Below are positions 25,383-34,881 of a DNA stretch of 64,000 bases, in pieces (the first letter of the stretch is position 1; every line of letters starts with the position of its first letter). The translations under genes and the position numbers were made by a program. The stretch lies in assembly GCF_006494715.1 (NCBI RefSeq), contig NZ_CP041151.1:2108001-2172000 (forward strand). Reading direction: 5' to 3'. Source of the stretch: Shewanella sp. SNU WT4. Its GTDB lineage: Bacteria > Pseudomonadota > Gammaproteobacteria > Enterobacterales > Shewanellaceae. A model generated the notes under the pieces. That model ran no database searches, had not been told where the DNA came from, and saw only the letters and a program-made list of their open reading frames with translations.

Positions 25383-26510
25383 ATGGCCACTCGGCGCCGC
25401 TTTATTCAATCACTCGGTATTATCAGTGCGGTCACTATGTTCTGTGGCCCAAAGGAGTTGTGGGCTATGAGTAACAACAAGGCTTGGTTTATGCCAGATG
25501 AGAGTGCGCCGCACTTACGTACTTGGATGGCTTTTGGCGCGAGCCGCAAAATTTGGGGCAAAAAGTTATTGCCAGAAGTGCAGCGCAATTTAGCGACGAT
25601 AGCGCTTACCATAGCTAAGTTTGAGCCAGTATCTATGCTAGTGCGCCAGTCAGACTTTGCTGTAGCTAAGCAATTAATGGGTGATAAGGTTGAGTTAATA
25701 GTATGTCCCCTTGATGACTTGTGGATGCGCGATATTGGCCCTGTATTTGTGCTTAATGATAGTGGCTATGAAGCAGCCATTGATTTTAACTTTAATGGCT
25801 GGGGGAAGAAGCAAGATTTTGATGTAGATGCGGGTGTTGCCGCTTTTGTGGCGGATAACGCTGATGTGGATTTAATAACGACTCAGTTAATCCTTGAAGG
25901 CGGCGGTATTGAAGTTGATGGTGAAGGTACCGCTATTATTACGCAAAGCTGTGTGCTTAATGATAATCGCAATCCAGCATTGAGTAAGGCGCAGGTTGAG
26001 GCTGAGCTTAAACGTCTATTAGGACTGGATAAAATTATCTGGTTACCAGGCATTAAGGGACGGGATATTACCGATGGTCACACGGACTTTTATGCAAGAT
26101 TCGCGCGCCCTGGCGTAGTTGTGGCGGGATTTGATCCAGATGTTGAGTCATTTGATCATGCCGTTACTACTAAAAACATTGAGATTTTACGCGCTGCGAC
26201 GGATGCTGCGGGACGCAAGTTAGACGTAGTAGTATTGCCCGCGCCGCAAGATATTCGCGAAACTTATGCTAATGATGATTTTGCCGCAGGTTATATCAAT
26301 TTTTATGTGTGTAATGGCGCTGTCATCGCCCCTGAATTTGGCGATGTTAAAGCCGATGCGCTGGCATTTAATGAATTACAGCGATTGTTCCCTGAGCGCC
26401 AAGTCGTACAAATCAACATAGATGGTATAGCGGCGGGGGGCGGTGGTATTCACTGCACTACTCAGCAACAGCCCTCAACAACAGCCATCAGTAGCAAGCT
26501 TGATGAGTAA
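25383..26510 (+). CDS. Tat-exported agmatine deiminase / peptidylarginine deiminase family protein
   Basis: A 375-residue amidinotransferase-fold deiminase converting agmatine to N-carbamoylputrescine and ammonia. The active-site Cys358 lies in GGGGIHCTTQQQP; other conserved blocks are LWMRDIGP, ILEGGGIEVDGEG and TDGHTDFYARF. The N-terminus MATRRRFIQSLGIISAVTMF is a twin-arginine signal, which cytoplasmic AguA proteins lack, so this copy should fold in the cytoplasm and work in the periplasm. The start is fixed by AAGGAGG eight bases upstream; the upstream in-frame ATG at 25302 has no such site. No carbamoylputrescine amidase gene is adjacent. It ends in a strong terminator. Confidence 0.88.
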   Translation: MATRRRFIQSLGIISAVTMFCGPKELWAMSNNKAWFMPDESAPHLRTWMAFGASRKIWGKKLLPEVQRNLATIALTIAKFEPVSMLVRQSDFAVAKQLMGDKVELIVCPLDDLWMRDIGPVFVLNDSGYEAAIDFNFNGWGKKQDFDVDAGVAAFVADNADVDLITTQLILEGGGIEVDGEGTAIITQSCVLNDNRNPALSKAQVEAELKRLLGLDKIIWLPGIKGRDITDGHTDFYARFARPGVVVAGFDPDVESFDHAVTTKNIEILRAATDAAGRKLDVVVLPAPQDIRETYANDDFAAGYINFYVCNGAVIAPEFGDVKADALAFNELQRLFPERQVVQINIDGIAAGGGGIHCTTQQQPSTTAISSKLDE

Positions 26511-26566
26511 GCTAAAGGGATAATAAGCTAATTCAACACCTTAACATTAAGCTTAAGCCAAAAAAC

Positions 26567-26590
26567 ATAAAGCCCCGAACGGGGCTTTAT
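26567..26590 (+). terminator. intrinsic terminator after agmatine deiminase gene
   Basis: A perfect 10-bp stem ataaagcccc/ggggctttat with loop gaac. It may work in both directions and also serve the minus-strand DUF2897 gene. Confidence 0.85.
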
Positions 26591-26675
26591 TGGATACGGA
26601 TGTCGGTCAAGCGGCTATCGAACGGTTAGCGAACGACTAGCTAACGACAACCAATGGTTCGCGGATAAGCAGTCT

Positions 26676-26969
26676 TTAGTGGTTTTGCTTACCATCAACT
26701 GACTTAGTGCCATCTTTGCTAACGCCGTCATCTTGGGTCGCGGCGTCCTTGTTGTCAGCGTCAGAGTTGTCAGTCGCTTTTTTTTCAGTCACTGCCTTTT
26801 CGGTATCGTTTTCAGGCTCATTGGGGCGCAGCAAGTTAACTTGCGTGCCCTTAGGCTTATGTCCAAATTGGGTCATCTTGAATTTGGCACTGTATTTAAG
26901 TACGGCGAGATTGCTAGCAATAACACCTATCACCAGTGCAATAATTAAAATGACTTCCAAATCAGACAT
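26676..26969 (-). CDS. DUF2897 family small membrane protein
   Basis: A 97-residue protein with a single N-terminal membrane helix (about residues 5-25), a short basic stretch, and a long hydrophilic tail rich in Asp, Lys, Asn and Thr of low complexity. This layout matches the DUF2897 family of marine gammaproteobacteria, whose function is unknown. It is 49 bp downstream of kdsB on the same strand and may be co-transcribed. The low-complexity tail likely varies between strains. Confidence 0.7.
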   Translation of the reverse strand: MSDLEVILIIALVIGVIASNLAVLKYSAKFKMTQFGHKPKGTQVNLLRPNEPENDTEKAVTEKKATDNSDADNKDAATQDDGVSKDGTKSVDGKQNH

Positions 26970-27018
26970 AGTTCATCCTATTTACCAACATCTAACATCC
27001 AGATTAATACTTGCGATA

Positions 27019-27756
27019 TTAATCAATGGCTAACAGTTGCTCACACTTGCGAATATCCGCTGGAGTATCCACTTCTGGCGAATCAAAAGCGCCAATGGCG
27101 ATTTTGATTTTGTGGCCATTTTCAAGAGCGCGCAGTTGCTCTAATTTTTCCAAATCTTCTAAACGGCCGACAGGCAAGGTCGCGAAGGTGTGTAAGAAAC
27201 GGCGGGTATAGGCATAAATACCTAAGTGCTTATACACAGGATAGTCGTTGGTGTCGCGGCCATAAGGAATACGATTGCGCGAGAAATAAATGGCATGGTG
27301 CTGATTATCAAATACCATTTTTACCAGCATAGGGTCGTTACGCTGCTCTTCACTGAAAATTTCAACGCCCAAGGTGGCCATTTCAAATTCACCTGGATTG
27401 GCGTTAAACAGGCTAATTAGCTGCTCAATACAGATAGGGTCTATCATAGGCTGATCGCCCTGTAGATTGATGATCAGCTCATCTTCTGCAAGATTCAGAA
27501 TTTGCGCTGCTTGCTCTAATCTATCGGTACCTGATGCAGCATTACTGTCGGTCATCACGACCTTGCCGCCAAAGCTTTCTACCGCTTGTTTAATGCGCTC
27601 ATCATCAGTGGCCACATAAATATTATCTAATCCTTTGGCTAATGAGGCGCGCTCGTAAACGTGTTGGATCATAGGCTTGCCGCAAATAGGGGCCAGAGGT
27701 TTACCTGGAAAACGACTTGAGCCGAAGCGTGCAGGAATTATCAGTGTGACTGCCAT
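27019..27756 (-). CDS. kdsB: KdsB, CMP-Kdo synthetase (or CMP-8-amino-Kdo synthetase)
   Basis: A 245-residue cytidylyltransferase that activates Kdo with CTP for lipopolysaccharide inner core. It has the N-terminal nucleotide motif [15 protein letters not shown], the ATDDERI segment, and NLQGDQPMI with the metal-binding Asp. Shewanella strains make 8-amino-Kdo and their KdsB uses that sugar, so the substrate could be either; the aminating kdnA/kdnB genes are not in this window. The start has AAAGGT upstream. DUF2897 follows. Confidence 0.92.
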   Translation of the reverse strand: MAVTLIIPARFGSSRFPGKPLAPICGKPMIQHVYERASLAKGLDNIYVATDDERIKQAVESFGGKVVMTDSNAASGTDRLEQAAQILNLAEDELIINLQGDQPMIDPICIEQLISLFNANPGEFEMATLGVEIFSEEQRNDPMLVKMVFDNQHHAIYFSRNRIPYGRDTNDYPVYKHLGIYAYTRRFLHTFATLPVGRLEDLEKLEQLRALENGHKIKIAIGAFDSPEVDTPADIRKCEQLLAID

Positions 27757-28131
27757 ACAAATACCTTTGTACTGAATGAAAGGACAATAATGCCCTGTAA
27801 AAATTTGCCCAGAGCGTAAACTGCTTTGCGCTCTGGCGCAAGTAGTGCGGGATTACATTCGCAGATAGAAAGACTTAACTCTTTCATCTGTGATCTTGCT
27901 CTCCCAACCATACCACAGACACAGAATTAGCCATATTGCATGAGATAGGCGGCGCTTTGCATGTGTAACCATTTTTCTATGTCGGTACTACCAAACCCTA
28001 GGAGCACGGCTGTTGGTAAGCTTAAGTTGGGCTTACCTTACCGCGCCAATAAAAAACCTGCACTAGGCAGGTTATTAGAACACGCGAATAAACATGAAAT
28101 CACAGTCAGTTAATGGCTTAGCAAGCACCCG
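27757..28131. other. intergenic region between carbonic anhydrase gene and kdsB
   Basis: About 375 bp without a credible gene. It holds the carbonic anhydrase terminator (28051-28073) and an 8-bp inverted repeat (ccagagcg/cgctctgg, 27809-27836) about 50 bp upstream of kdsB that could be an operator or an attenuator stem. Nothing else was recognised. Confidence 0.5.
28051..28073 (-). terminator. intrinsic terminator of the carbonic anhydrase gene
   Basis: Read on the minus strand, the stem aacctgc/gcaggtt with a 5-nt loop runs directly into six T, about 60 bp after the stop codon. Confidence 0.85.
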
Positions 28132-28737
28132 TTAGAGAGTTTGTGCGCTATCGACAGTCACATCTAAATCTGTCAACAAACCATTGTCTATGCCATAAAT
28201 CCAGCCATGTACACTGACTTCTTGGCCGCGGCGCCAAGCATCACGCAATATCGATGAACTGGCAACGTTAGTCACTTGTTCAATCACATTGAGCTCACAC
28301 AGACGGTTAACTTGCTGCTCTGGACTCAAGGCTTGGATTTCGTCTTTATAAATGCGATGAATATCGCGAATATGACCTAACCAGTTATCAATTAAGCCTA
28401 AGCTAATTGGGCTTAATGCGGCCTTAATGCCACCACAGCCATAATGACCCACCACCATGATGTGTTTTACTTGTAATACTTCCACGGCATATTGAATCAC
28501 AGATAAACAGTTAAGATCAGTATGGATCACCATATTAGCGATATTGCGATGTACAAACACTTCACCAGGTAATAAGTCGATGATCTGGTTTGAAGGCACT
28601 CGACTATCAGAACAACCTATCCATAAATACTGCGGGTTTTGTTGCTGCGCCAGTTGTTCAAAGAAGTTTGGATGTTCTTTACTCAGGCGTTCAGACCAAC
28701 GTTTATTATTATCAAATAAGGCTGTTAATGACTTCAT
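28132..28737 (-). CDS. can: beta-class carbonic anhydrase
   Basis: A 201-residue zinc enzyme interconverting CO2 and bicarbonate in the cytoplasm. Zinc ligands and catalytic pair are at the same positions as in E. coli Can: Cys42, Asp44 and Arg46 in GCSDSRV, and His98 and Cys101 in GHYGCGGIKA. The start is the ATG at MKSLTALF, with a weak ribosome site. The gene is alone, with its own terminator. Confidence 0.93.
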   Translation of the reverse strand: MKSLTALFDNNKRWSERLSKEHPNFFEQLAQQQNPQYLWIGCSDSRVPSNQIIDLLPGEVFVHRNIANMVIHTDLNCLSVIQYAVEVLQVKHIMVVGHYGCGGIKAALSPISLGLIDNWLGHIRDIHRIYKDEIQALSPEQQVNRLCELNVIEQVTNVASSSILRDAWRRGQEVSVHGWIYGIDNGLLTDLDVTVDSAQTL

Positions 28738-28796
28738 TGTTCAACTTCTATCAGTGAGTTGGCTCGAGTATAACACTCGTATTAGTGTTAGCTGGT

Positions 28797-29606
28797 TTAA
28801 CCATTGGGACCGTTGTTGAGCCTTAGTGACGCTGGAATTGGCGCAATTTTGCGAACATAGTGCGCAACTATGTGCTCAAGTTTGGGCAAAATCGCTGCTT
28901 TAAGACAAATATCGTGCTGGCTTAATACTTGGTATAAAGCGTGGCTTGAGAACTGACGTAATAGCAGCGTCGATTCTGGCGCATAACTTATGTGCCAAGG
29001 CTCAGGGCTGACCCCCGACAAACCTTGCTGAAAGGGTAAGAAAAAGCCAAATTCATGGGCGTGCTGCGCTAACCATTCACTTAATTTGGCGCAAGGACCG
29101 CCGGCGTTATATTCGCTCTGCACTAATTGCAGCTGCTTAACATCAAGGGTGGCGGCATCATAAACATCGACATCGCAGCCCCAATGATGACGTGATGCCC
29201 CTGGTAACGCTGACCAAAGTAATATGGTATCAACTAGCTCATCATCGGTTAAATCACAGTAGTTAAGCGGCTGTTCATTGGCATCAAGTAACGGCCTTAA
29301 GCCGCGCGCCTTATTATTCCAAATGGTTAGCTGGCGCTCAAAACTGCGATAGCCAGAGCAGGGCATTAGGTCTATGCCATCGCTTGCGGCTGAGGTTTTC
29401 ATGGTGCTAAATGCTTGCGCGCAGGCTTTTGATAATTGCACCCCAAAGCAGGGCGTGAGCCATGAAGGCTCAGTTAATGCTGGCGATAAATCGTTGTTCA
29501 TTGCCAAATTATTATTAATTGCCAAGCCATAGAGGCGATGATCACTGCGCAGTGCCTCATGGTTTGATGAATTATCGCCGCTCTCAGGCGCTGAGATTAT
29601 CGACAC
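28797..29606 (-). CDS. M15-family D-Ala-D-Ala/LD-carboxypeptidase-like protein without visible signal peptide
   Basis: A 269-residue VanY/M15-type zinc peptidase. Metal motifs are [13 protein letters not shown] (SxHxxGxxxD type) and [17 protein letters not shown] is the conserved substrate loop. Unlike most M15 murein carboxypeptidases it has no hydrophobic N-terminal signal, so it may act in the cytoplasm, for example on recycled peptides. The start is GTG and overlaps the dapE stop by 10 bp, with GGAAA about seven bases upstream, so it depends on dapE translation. This is the third gene of the YffB-dapE-M15 cluster. Confidence 0.83.
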   Translation of the reverse strand: MSIISAPESGDNSSNHEALRSDHRLYGLAINNNLAMNNDLSPALTEPSWLTPCFGVQLSKACAQAFSTMKTSAASDGIDLMPCSGYRSFERQLTIWNNKARGLRPLLDANEQPLNYCDLTDDELVDTILLWSALPGASRHHWGCDVDVYDAATLDVKQLQLVQSEYNAGGPCAKLSEWLAQHAHEFGFFLPFQQGLSGVSPEPWHISYAPESTLLLRQFSSHALYQVLSQHDICLKAAILPKLEHIVAHYVRKIAPIPASLRLNNGPNG

Positions 29607-30730
29607 AGGAGTTTTTCCAGTAATCTTTGATACACAAGGGCTAATTGCTCAAGATCATCGACATTAACGCATTCATTGACCTTATGAATGGTGGCATTGA
29701 CTGGCCCTAATTCAATAACCTGCGCGCCCGTAGGTGCAATAAAGCGACCATCTGAGGTTCCGCCTGTGGTTAAGGCTTGGGCTTGGCGCTGACACACCTC
29801 AGAAATAGCATCAAGGGTTGCGGTTAACAGCGGCCCATCGGCAGTTAAGAAAGGTAAGCCATTGAACACCCAATCAATACTAAAATCGACGCCATGCTTA
29901 GTCAGTACTGCTTCAAGCCGTTCAATTAATTGCTCAGCCGTCACTTCGGTGGAATAGCGAAAATTAATCATGACCTCTAATGTGCCAGGAATGACATTGG
30001 AGGCACCGGTGCCGCCATTGATGTTAGCGATTTGCATGCTGGTGGGCGGAAAGAACTGATTGCCGTTATCCCAAGTGATCCCAACTAATTCATTGATAGC
30101 TGGCGCCATTACATGAATAGGATTGAGTGCTAAATGCGGGTAAGCCACATGACCTTGAATGCCCTTAACCGTGATATTGGCAGTTAAACTGCCACGGCGC
30201 CCATTTTTAACTACATCACCAAGATGCGTAGTTGATGAAGGTTCACCGACTAATGCCCAAGTGATTTTTTCATTCCGCGCTTCTAGAGTTTCTATGACTT
30301 TCGGGGTGCCATTAATAAACGGGCCTTCTTCGTCACTGGTGATTAAAAAGGCAATCGAGCCTTGATGATCGGGATACTCTTTTATGAAACGCTCGGTCGC
30401 GATAATCATGGCGGCTAATGAGCCTTTCATATCGGCGGCGCCGCGCCCATAAAGCATGCCGTCTCGCACGGTTGGAGTAAAAGGTGCGCTATGCCACTGA
30501 GCCACTGGGCCGGTCGGTACTACGTCAGTGTGGCCCGCAAAACAAAAGACTGGCGACGTATTGCCACGGCGTGCCCACACATTGGTGGTATCGGCAAAAA
30601 TCATAGGTTCAATGGCAAAGCCGCACTCACTGAGTCTGTCAGCCATTAATTGCTGACAGCCTTCATCAAGAGGTGTGATAGATGGTCGAGCAATTAATTC
30701 TTTCGCTAACGCGAGAACATCTTGTTTCAT
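29597..30730 (-). CDS. dapE: DapE, succinyl-diaminopimelate desuccinylase
   Basis: A 377-residue M20 zinc hydrolase that cleaves N-succinyl-LL-diaminopimelate, feeding lysine and peptidoglycan synthesis. Metal and catalytic motifs include [24 protein letters not shown] and [17 protein letters not shown] near the C-terminus is typical of DapE. The start is ATG at [12 protein letters not shown], overlapping the stop of the upstream ArsC-like gene as ATGA; a longer frame would run into that gene. DapA of the same pathway is encoded elsewhere in the window. Confidence 0.95.
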   Translation of the reverse strand: MKQDVLALAKELIARPSITPLDEGCQQLMADRLSECGFAIEPMIFADTTNVWARRGNTSPVFCFAGHTDVVPTGPVAQWHSAPFTPTVRDGMLYGRGAADMKGSLAAMIIATERFIKEYPDHQGSIAFLITSDEEGPFINGTPKVIETLEARNEKITWALVGEPSSTTHLGDVVKNGRRGSLTANITVKGIQGHVAYPHLALNPIHVMAPAINELVGITWDNGNQFFPPTSMQIANINGGTGASNVIPGTLEVMINFRYSTEVTAEQLIERLEAVLTKHGVDFSIDWVFNGLPFLTADGPLLTATLDAISEVCQRQAQALTTGGTSDGRFIAPTGAQVIELGPVNATIHKVNECVNVDDLEQLALVYQRLLEKLLCR

Positions 30731-31068
30731 TGGGCAAACCACTCTTGGTAAGAGGCATCACTAAAACCGACTAACACACCTTGCTTGGTATCTAGCACAG
30801 GGCGTTTTATCAAGGTAGGGTTATCAAGCATCAAACGTAACGCTTTGGCTTGGTCGATATCTTGTTTATCTTCAGGGCTTAGGGCGCGAAAGCTAGTGCT
30901 ACGTTGATTAAACAGGACTTGCCAGCCTAAGGCATCGACCCAGCGACTTAAGGTGTCTTGGGTCAGTGGTTGCTCGCGATAATCGATAAACTCCATGGAT
31001 TGACCATGAGCTTCCAACCATTTGCGTGCTTTTTTTACTGTGTCACAATTTTTGATGCCGTATAACAT
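30727..31068 (-). CDS. yffB: YffB/Spx-like ArsC-family reductase
   Basis: A 113-residue thioredoxin-fold protein of the ArsC/Spx family. The motif [15 protein letters not shown] carries the single active Cys (about residue 8). [15 protein letters not shown] matches the C-terminal part of YffB. In E. coli yffB is directly upstream of dapE, the same arrangement as here, with a 4-bp ATGA overlap. The substrate is unknown. The start at ATG 31068 has GAGG eight bases upstream; the extra seven residues of a longer frame are not supported. Confidence 0.88.
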   Translation of the reverse strand: MLYGIKNCDTVKKARKWLEAHGQSMEFIDYREQPLTQDTLSRWVDALGWQVLFNQRSTSFRALSPEDKQDIDQAKALRLMLDNPTLIKRPVLDTKQGVLVGFSDASYQEWFAQ

Positions 31069-31390
31069 AGGGTATTCCTCGATAAGCAAATTAACTTATT
31101 GTGACCATTAATAACTGCTGACTCAAGGGTTAAGCTAAGCTGTTAACAAAAAAGGCTATAAATTTAGCGGCTTGTAGTAGGACTCAGTGGGGACTTGGAG
31201 GATGTTGCTGGGCTTATTGCTTACGCTTAGCTGATTGGACTAATTATTCGAGCTTAACTGAATGAGAGCGGTTAAGCACCTCTAGCGCTAGGCATTGGCG
31301 TGGACACAGGGATTATTGGCTGACAAGCCATACAAGATGTCAGCAAATTATGTGTATCGGCCAATGTAGCCTAATTGCAATTGAAACGGA
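31069..31390. other. intergenic region between crr and the yffB-dapE cluster
   Basis: About 320 bp without a credible gene. A 7-bp inverted repeat gctgaca/tgtcagc (31319-31344) lies about 50 bp after the crr stop and may help terminate it, but there is no T run. Promoter elements for yffB were not clearly seen. Confidence 0.45.
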
Positions 31391-31900
31391 TTAACTAAAT
31401 ACGTGGAATATGATGGTTTTACCTGCTTTGACTTGACCTTCGCTGCACTGGATATAATCAACATCTTCCATATTGGCAACGACTACAGGCGTGAGCAAGC
31501 TTTCGACCTTGCCGTCAATTTTTGAAAAATCCACCGATAAAATCGGCGTGCCGACTTCCACTTTAGCGCCTTCTTGCTGCAAGCGCTCAAACCCTTTGCC
31601 ACCTAATTCAACCGTACCTATGCCAACATGCACAAATAACTCTAAGCCTTGGGTCGATTCAATACTGAAGGCATGATTACTGTCAAATATTTTTCCTATG
31701 GTGCCTGATATAGGGGCACACACTAACGAGCCTGTTGGTTGAATAGCTATGCCATCACCGACAATTTTATCGGCAAAGACTCTGTCTGGAACCGATGATA
31801 AAGCAACCAAGGTGCCATCCATAGGCGCAACGACAGCTATGGCACCGGCAACAGGGGTATGGCCTGCTAACATTCTACGGAACCGACTGAAAAATCCCAT
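31391..31900 (-). CDS. crr: EIIA-Glc, glucose-specific PTS component and regulator
   Basis: A 169-residue cytoplasmic phosphocarrier. Phosphorylated His91 lies in LELFVHVGIGTVEL and the partner His76 in SNHAFSIES. It passes phosphate from HPr to sugar-specific EIIBC and, in enterobacteria, regulates adenylate cyclase and sugar permeases. The start has AAGGA upstream. It is the last gene of ptsH-ptsI-crr, 15 bp after ptsI, with no sugar-specific EIIBC in the window. Confidence 0.95.
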   Translation of the reverse strand: MGFFSRFRRMLAGHTPVAGAIAVVAPMDGTLVALSSVPDRVFADKIVGDGIAIQPTGSLVCAPISGTIGKIFDSNHAFSIESTQGLELFVHVGIGTVELGGKGFERLQQEGAKVEVGTPILSVDFSKIDGKVESLLTPVVVANMEDVDYIQCSEGQVKAGKTIIFHVFS

Positions 31901-31915
31901 TATTGATCCTTTTTA

Positions 31916-33667
31916 TTATTGTGACAGGTTGCTAAGGCCTGCTTGGTGATTGAAATTATTCAGACAAGCAGTCAAGGCATTCAAACTGGGTAATGATAAC
32001 GCTGAACTGGCTAAATCTCGACAATCCTCGAGTCGTAAACTTAAGATATTCGACTTTATAGCGCCAAAGCAATCAAGACTGACAGAAAACTCGCTAAATC
32101 CCATTCCCATTAACAGCGCCGTGGCTTGAGGGGCGCTGGCAAGCTCACCACAAATTCCGCAATCCACCCCAGCGTGCTGAGCTTGTTGTAAAATGGTGTT
32201 CATCAGTGCTAACAGGGCGGGGTTGAGTATTGGGAACTGCGCACTTAACTGTGGGTGACCGCGATCGGCGCCGTGTAAGTATTGATTAAGATCGTTAGTG
32301 CCTATGCTAATAAAAGCTAATTTGGGTAAGAGTGCCGGTAACATCATTGCTGCCGCTGGCGTTTCAATAACAAGCCCAAGCCTAAGCTCGCCAAAGGGGT
32401 GCTTGAGAGCAGTTAATTGCGCTTTGGCAAGTTCAAGGCAATCAAGTAAATCATCGAGCTCTTCAAATTGCGACAGCATAGGAAACATGACACTTATGGG
32501 GCCAAAATGGGCGGCGCGCAGTAACGCCCGCAGTTGCGGCATTAATACCTCTTGATGCCTTAAGGTGTAACGTATGCCGCGCATGCCTAATGCCGGGTTA
32601 TCTTCATGCCCGAGGGAGATGGCTTTTAAGGGCTTATCGGCGCCAACATCTAAGGTGCGAATAGTGAGCATAGCGCCTTGCAAACTCATGACCGCCTGAT
32701 AGTAAGCATCAAACTGCACGGTTTCATCAGTAAGCGATAAGGCATTAATAAACATTAATTCAGTGCGTAGCAGGCCTATGCCTTCGCTTTGCAGCTCACG
32801 GCTATTATCAATATCTTGCTGATTGCCGACATTGGCGCGTAATTTTATGGCGTGACCATCTAAGGTTTGACATGGAATAAGGCGCTCATGCTCATAACGT
32901 GCTTGATTGGCTAGTTGCGCGGCTCGCCACGCAATATTGTCCTGTTGTCGCCAGTCTTCAGGCTCAATAATCAGCTGTTGATGCTGACTATCTATCATGA
33001 TGTTTTGACCTGAGCTCAGGCCCTCGGCGATAAAATCGCAATTAATTAAGCAAGGAATGCCAGCGCTTCTGGCCAAAATAACTGTGTGGCTGGTTAAGCC
33101 GCATTGGCGCAAAACTAACCCCATGATGTTAGTTAAGTCCAACAACATGAAGTCCCCTGGGGATAGGTCTTGGCAACATAAGATGACCGGACTTTCAATG
33201 TCAGTAATATCTGTAGTTTGCCCCGATAAATACAGACACAGTCGTTGGCCTAAGGCGCGAATATCATGGCTACGAGAAGCAAGATATGGGTCAGCAATCG
33301 CCGCAATTTCAGCCGCGTGGGTCGAATAAACATGGTCAATGGCCGCCACTGCGGTTAGCTGGTATTGCTCAATGGTATCGAGTACGCATTGCTGCATATC
33401 TTCATCATCAAGCCATAACAAGGTAGCTTCCAATAATTGCGCTTGAGTCTGTAATTTCACGCTATCAAGCGGTAACTGCGATAGGCGTTTTTCATAGATA
33501 GCGATTAAATGAGCGATAGCATCCAGAAAGCGTTGTTGCTGCTGCGGAATATGAGCACGCGAAGCTAATGAACCTAAAGTTTGTTTAGGTAATTGCTGTA
33601 AATACACTAATGCCGGCCCAACGGCGACACCACTACAGACACTCATCCCAGTGACACTTCGGCTCAT
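31916..33667 (-). CDS. ptsI: PtsI, PTS enzyme I
   Basis: A 583-residue phosphoenolpyruvate-protein phosphotransferase. His194 in GLTSHTVILARSAGIP is the phosphorylated residue. The C-terminal PEP-binding TIM barrel shows LRTELMF, GMRGIRY, FISIGTNDLNQY and the catalytic Cys in DCGICGELAS. Its length is near the 575 of E. coli EI. The start has GGAG with a 5-nt spacer. It lies 134 bp downstream of ptsH. Confidence 0.95.
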   Translation of the reverse strand: MSRSVTGMSVCSGVAVGPALVYLQQLPKQTLGSLASRAHIPQQQQRFLDAIAHLIAIYEKRLSQLPLDSVKLQTQAQLLEATLLWLDDEDMQQCVLDTIEQYQLTAVAAIDHVYSTHAAEIAAIADPYLASRSHDIRALGQRLCLYLSGQTTDITDIESPVILCCQDLSPGDFMLLDLTNIMGLVLRQCGLTSHTVILARSAGIPCLINCDFIAEGLSSGQNIMIDSQHQQLIIEPEDWRQQDNIAWRAAQLANQARYEHERLIPCQTLDGHAIKLRANVGNQQDIDNSRELQSEGIGLLRTELMFINALSLTDETVQFDAYYQAVMSLQGAMLTIRTLDVGADKPLKAISLGHEDNPALGMRGIRYTLRHQEVLMPQLRALLRAAHFGPISVMFPMLSQFEELDDLLDCLELAKAQLTALKHPFGELRLGLVIETPAAAMMLPALLPKLAFISIGTNDLNQYLHGADRGHPQLSAQFPILNPALLALMNTILQQAQHAGVDCGICGELASAPQATALLMGMGFSEFSVSLDCFGAIKSNILSLRLEDCRDLASSALSLPSLNALTACLNNFNHQAGLSNLSQ

Positions 33668-33801
33668 AGGTTCTCCATCATAAAAGCATTAAGGTGGCGA
33701 TTTATCATTATTGTTATCATTACGCCTGAATGTCGTCTTATGCTTAGACATTAATTACTTGGACATTAGGCTCTTGGGTCATGGCGGACGGTCACGACCA
33801 T

Positions 33802-34059
33802 TTATTCGAGAGTATCCAGTAAGGCGATTAAGTGCTCAACGGCGAGCTTTGCGTCAGGGCCATGAGCTTCTATGGTAATGTCACTGCCATGAGACAGCCC
33901 AAGGGTTTGCAGTTTAAATAAACTTTTAGCGCTGGCTTGCTTGCCTTGACTGTGCACTAGTATGTCGCCACTAAATTGCTTGGCGGCTTTGACAAATTGC
34001 GCCGCAGGTCTGGTATGTAAGCCGTGCGGGATCAAAATACAGGTAGTTTGTTTATACAT
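33802..34059 (-). CDS. ptsH: HPr, PTS phosphocarrier
   Basis: An 85-residue phosphocarrier of the PTS. His15 lies in [12 protein letters not shown], and the Ser46 region reads [15 protein letters not shown]. It accepts phosphate from EI and passes it to EIIA proteins. It is the first gene of ptsH-ptsI-crr, with an ACT-domain gene 40 bp upstream on the same strand that could share the promoter. Confidence 0.95.
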   Translation of the reverse strand: MYKQTTCILIPHGLHTRPAAQFVKAAKQFSGDILVHSQGKQASAKSLFKLQTLGLSHGSDITIEAHGPDAKLAVEHLIALLDTLE

Positions 34060-34099
34060 GGATACATTTTATCTTATGGCTATGTAAGGAACCTTGGCA

Positions 34100-34489
34100 T
34101 TATTGTTCATATTCAATGATCTGATAACCTTTCTTTTTCAGTGCTGCGACCGCGACAGCTAATTTGTTTTCTTTTATTAAAATATAATCAGTATCAAAGG
34201 TCGATATTGAAAAAATACTGACCTGGGCATCTGCTAACGTGGCTGCAATGCGCGCCAGTATTCCCGTCATAGAAAATCCTAATGGCCCCATGACTTCTAA
34301 GCAACACCAACCTTGCTCTTGTTCTAGGCTATCAAGTTCAACATCAGCGGGGACGACAATTGATAATTCTTCTTGGGTTTTACCAATAAAAAAAATGTCT
34401 TGGGTTAACACGGCTGCAGGAATAGTGGTGAGTGGGCTGAAGCTATGCACAGTATATTGCTGACAATGAATGGCTAAGGTCATTCTCAT
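34100..34489 (-). CDS. ACT-domain protein of unknown function
   Basis: A 129-residue protein. The second half (about 60-127) is an ACT-type fold with LEVMGPLGFSMTGILARIA and VSIFSISTFDTDYILI, the pattern of the small tandem-ACT (CASTOR-like) proteins found in bacteria. These may bind amino acids, and no enzymatic motif is present. The start could be the first Met or the third residue Met. It is directly upstream of ptsH, so it may connect amino-acid sensing to PTS expression; that is speculation. Confidence 0.72.
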   Translation of the reverse strand: MRMTLAIHCQQYTVHSFSPLTTIPAAVLTQDIFFIGKTQEELSIVVPADVELDSLEQEQGWCCLEVMGPLGFSMTGILARIAATLADAQVSIFSISTFDTDYILIKENKLAVAVAALKKKGYQIIEYEQ

Positions 34490-34881
34490 GGGCTTCGCTC
34501 CTGCAAGCTAATGGTGGTATTTGTCTAATTAACTATGCCGACCTGCGGCAATAAGACATAGACCCGTATTTTTGTTCATGCTTACTATTACAGCAGTCCA
34601 CACTAGCATGTTTATCTGAATCCTTGGTGACAGCCATAGGTCATCAAGCAATATTATTTACATTATGGCTGATTTAAGCATAAAAATGGTTGAAAGGTGA
34701 TTGTTTTAGTGAAAACAAATGAGAGTAGCCATTAAGAGGTAATTGTTTGATTGTTAGCGTTTATTATCAATTATTCTCTGGCTGTGGCGTGGGTGTGTTT
34801 GGCTGTTATTCGGTACTGATTTGCAATTTTGGCTATTGAGATACAAGCTTAAATTAATTATTAGAACACAAGGAAGTTATT
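34490..34881. other. divergent intergenic region, ACT gene and DUF3334 gene
   Basis: About 390 bp between divergently transcribed genes, AT-rich, without a credible ORF. It must hold both promoters; I could not choose convincing -35 and -10 pairs by eye. Confidence 0.45.
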
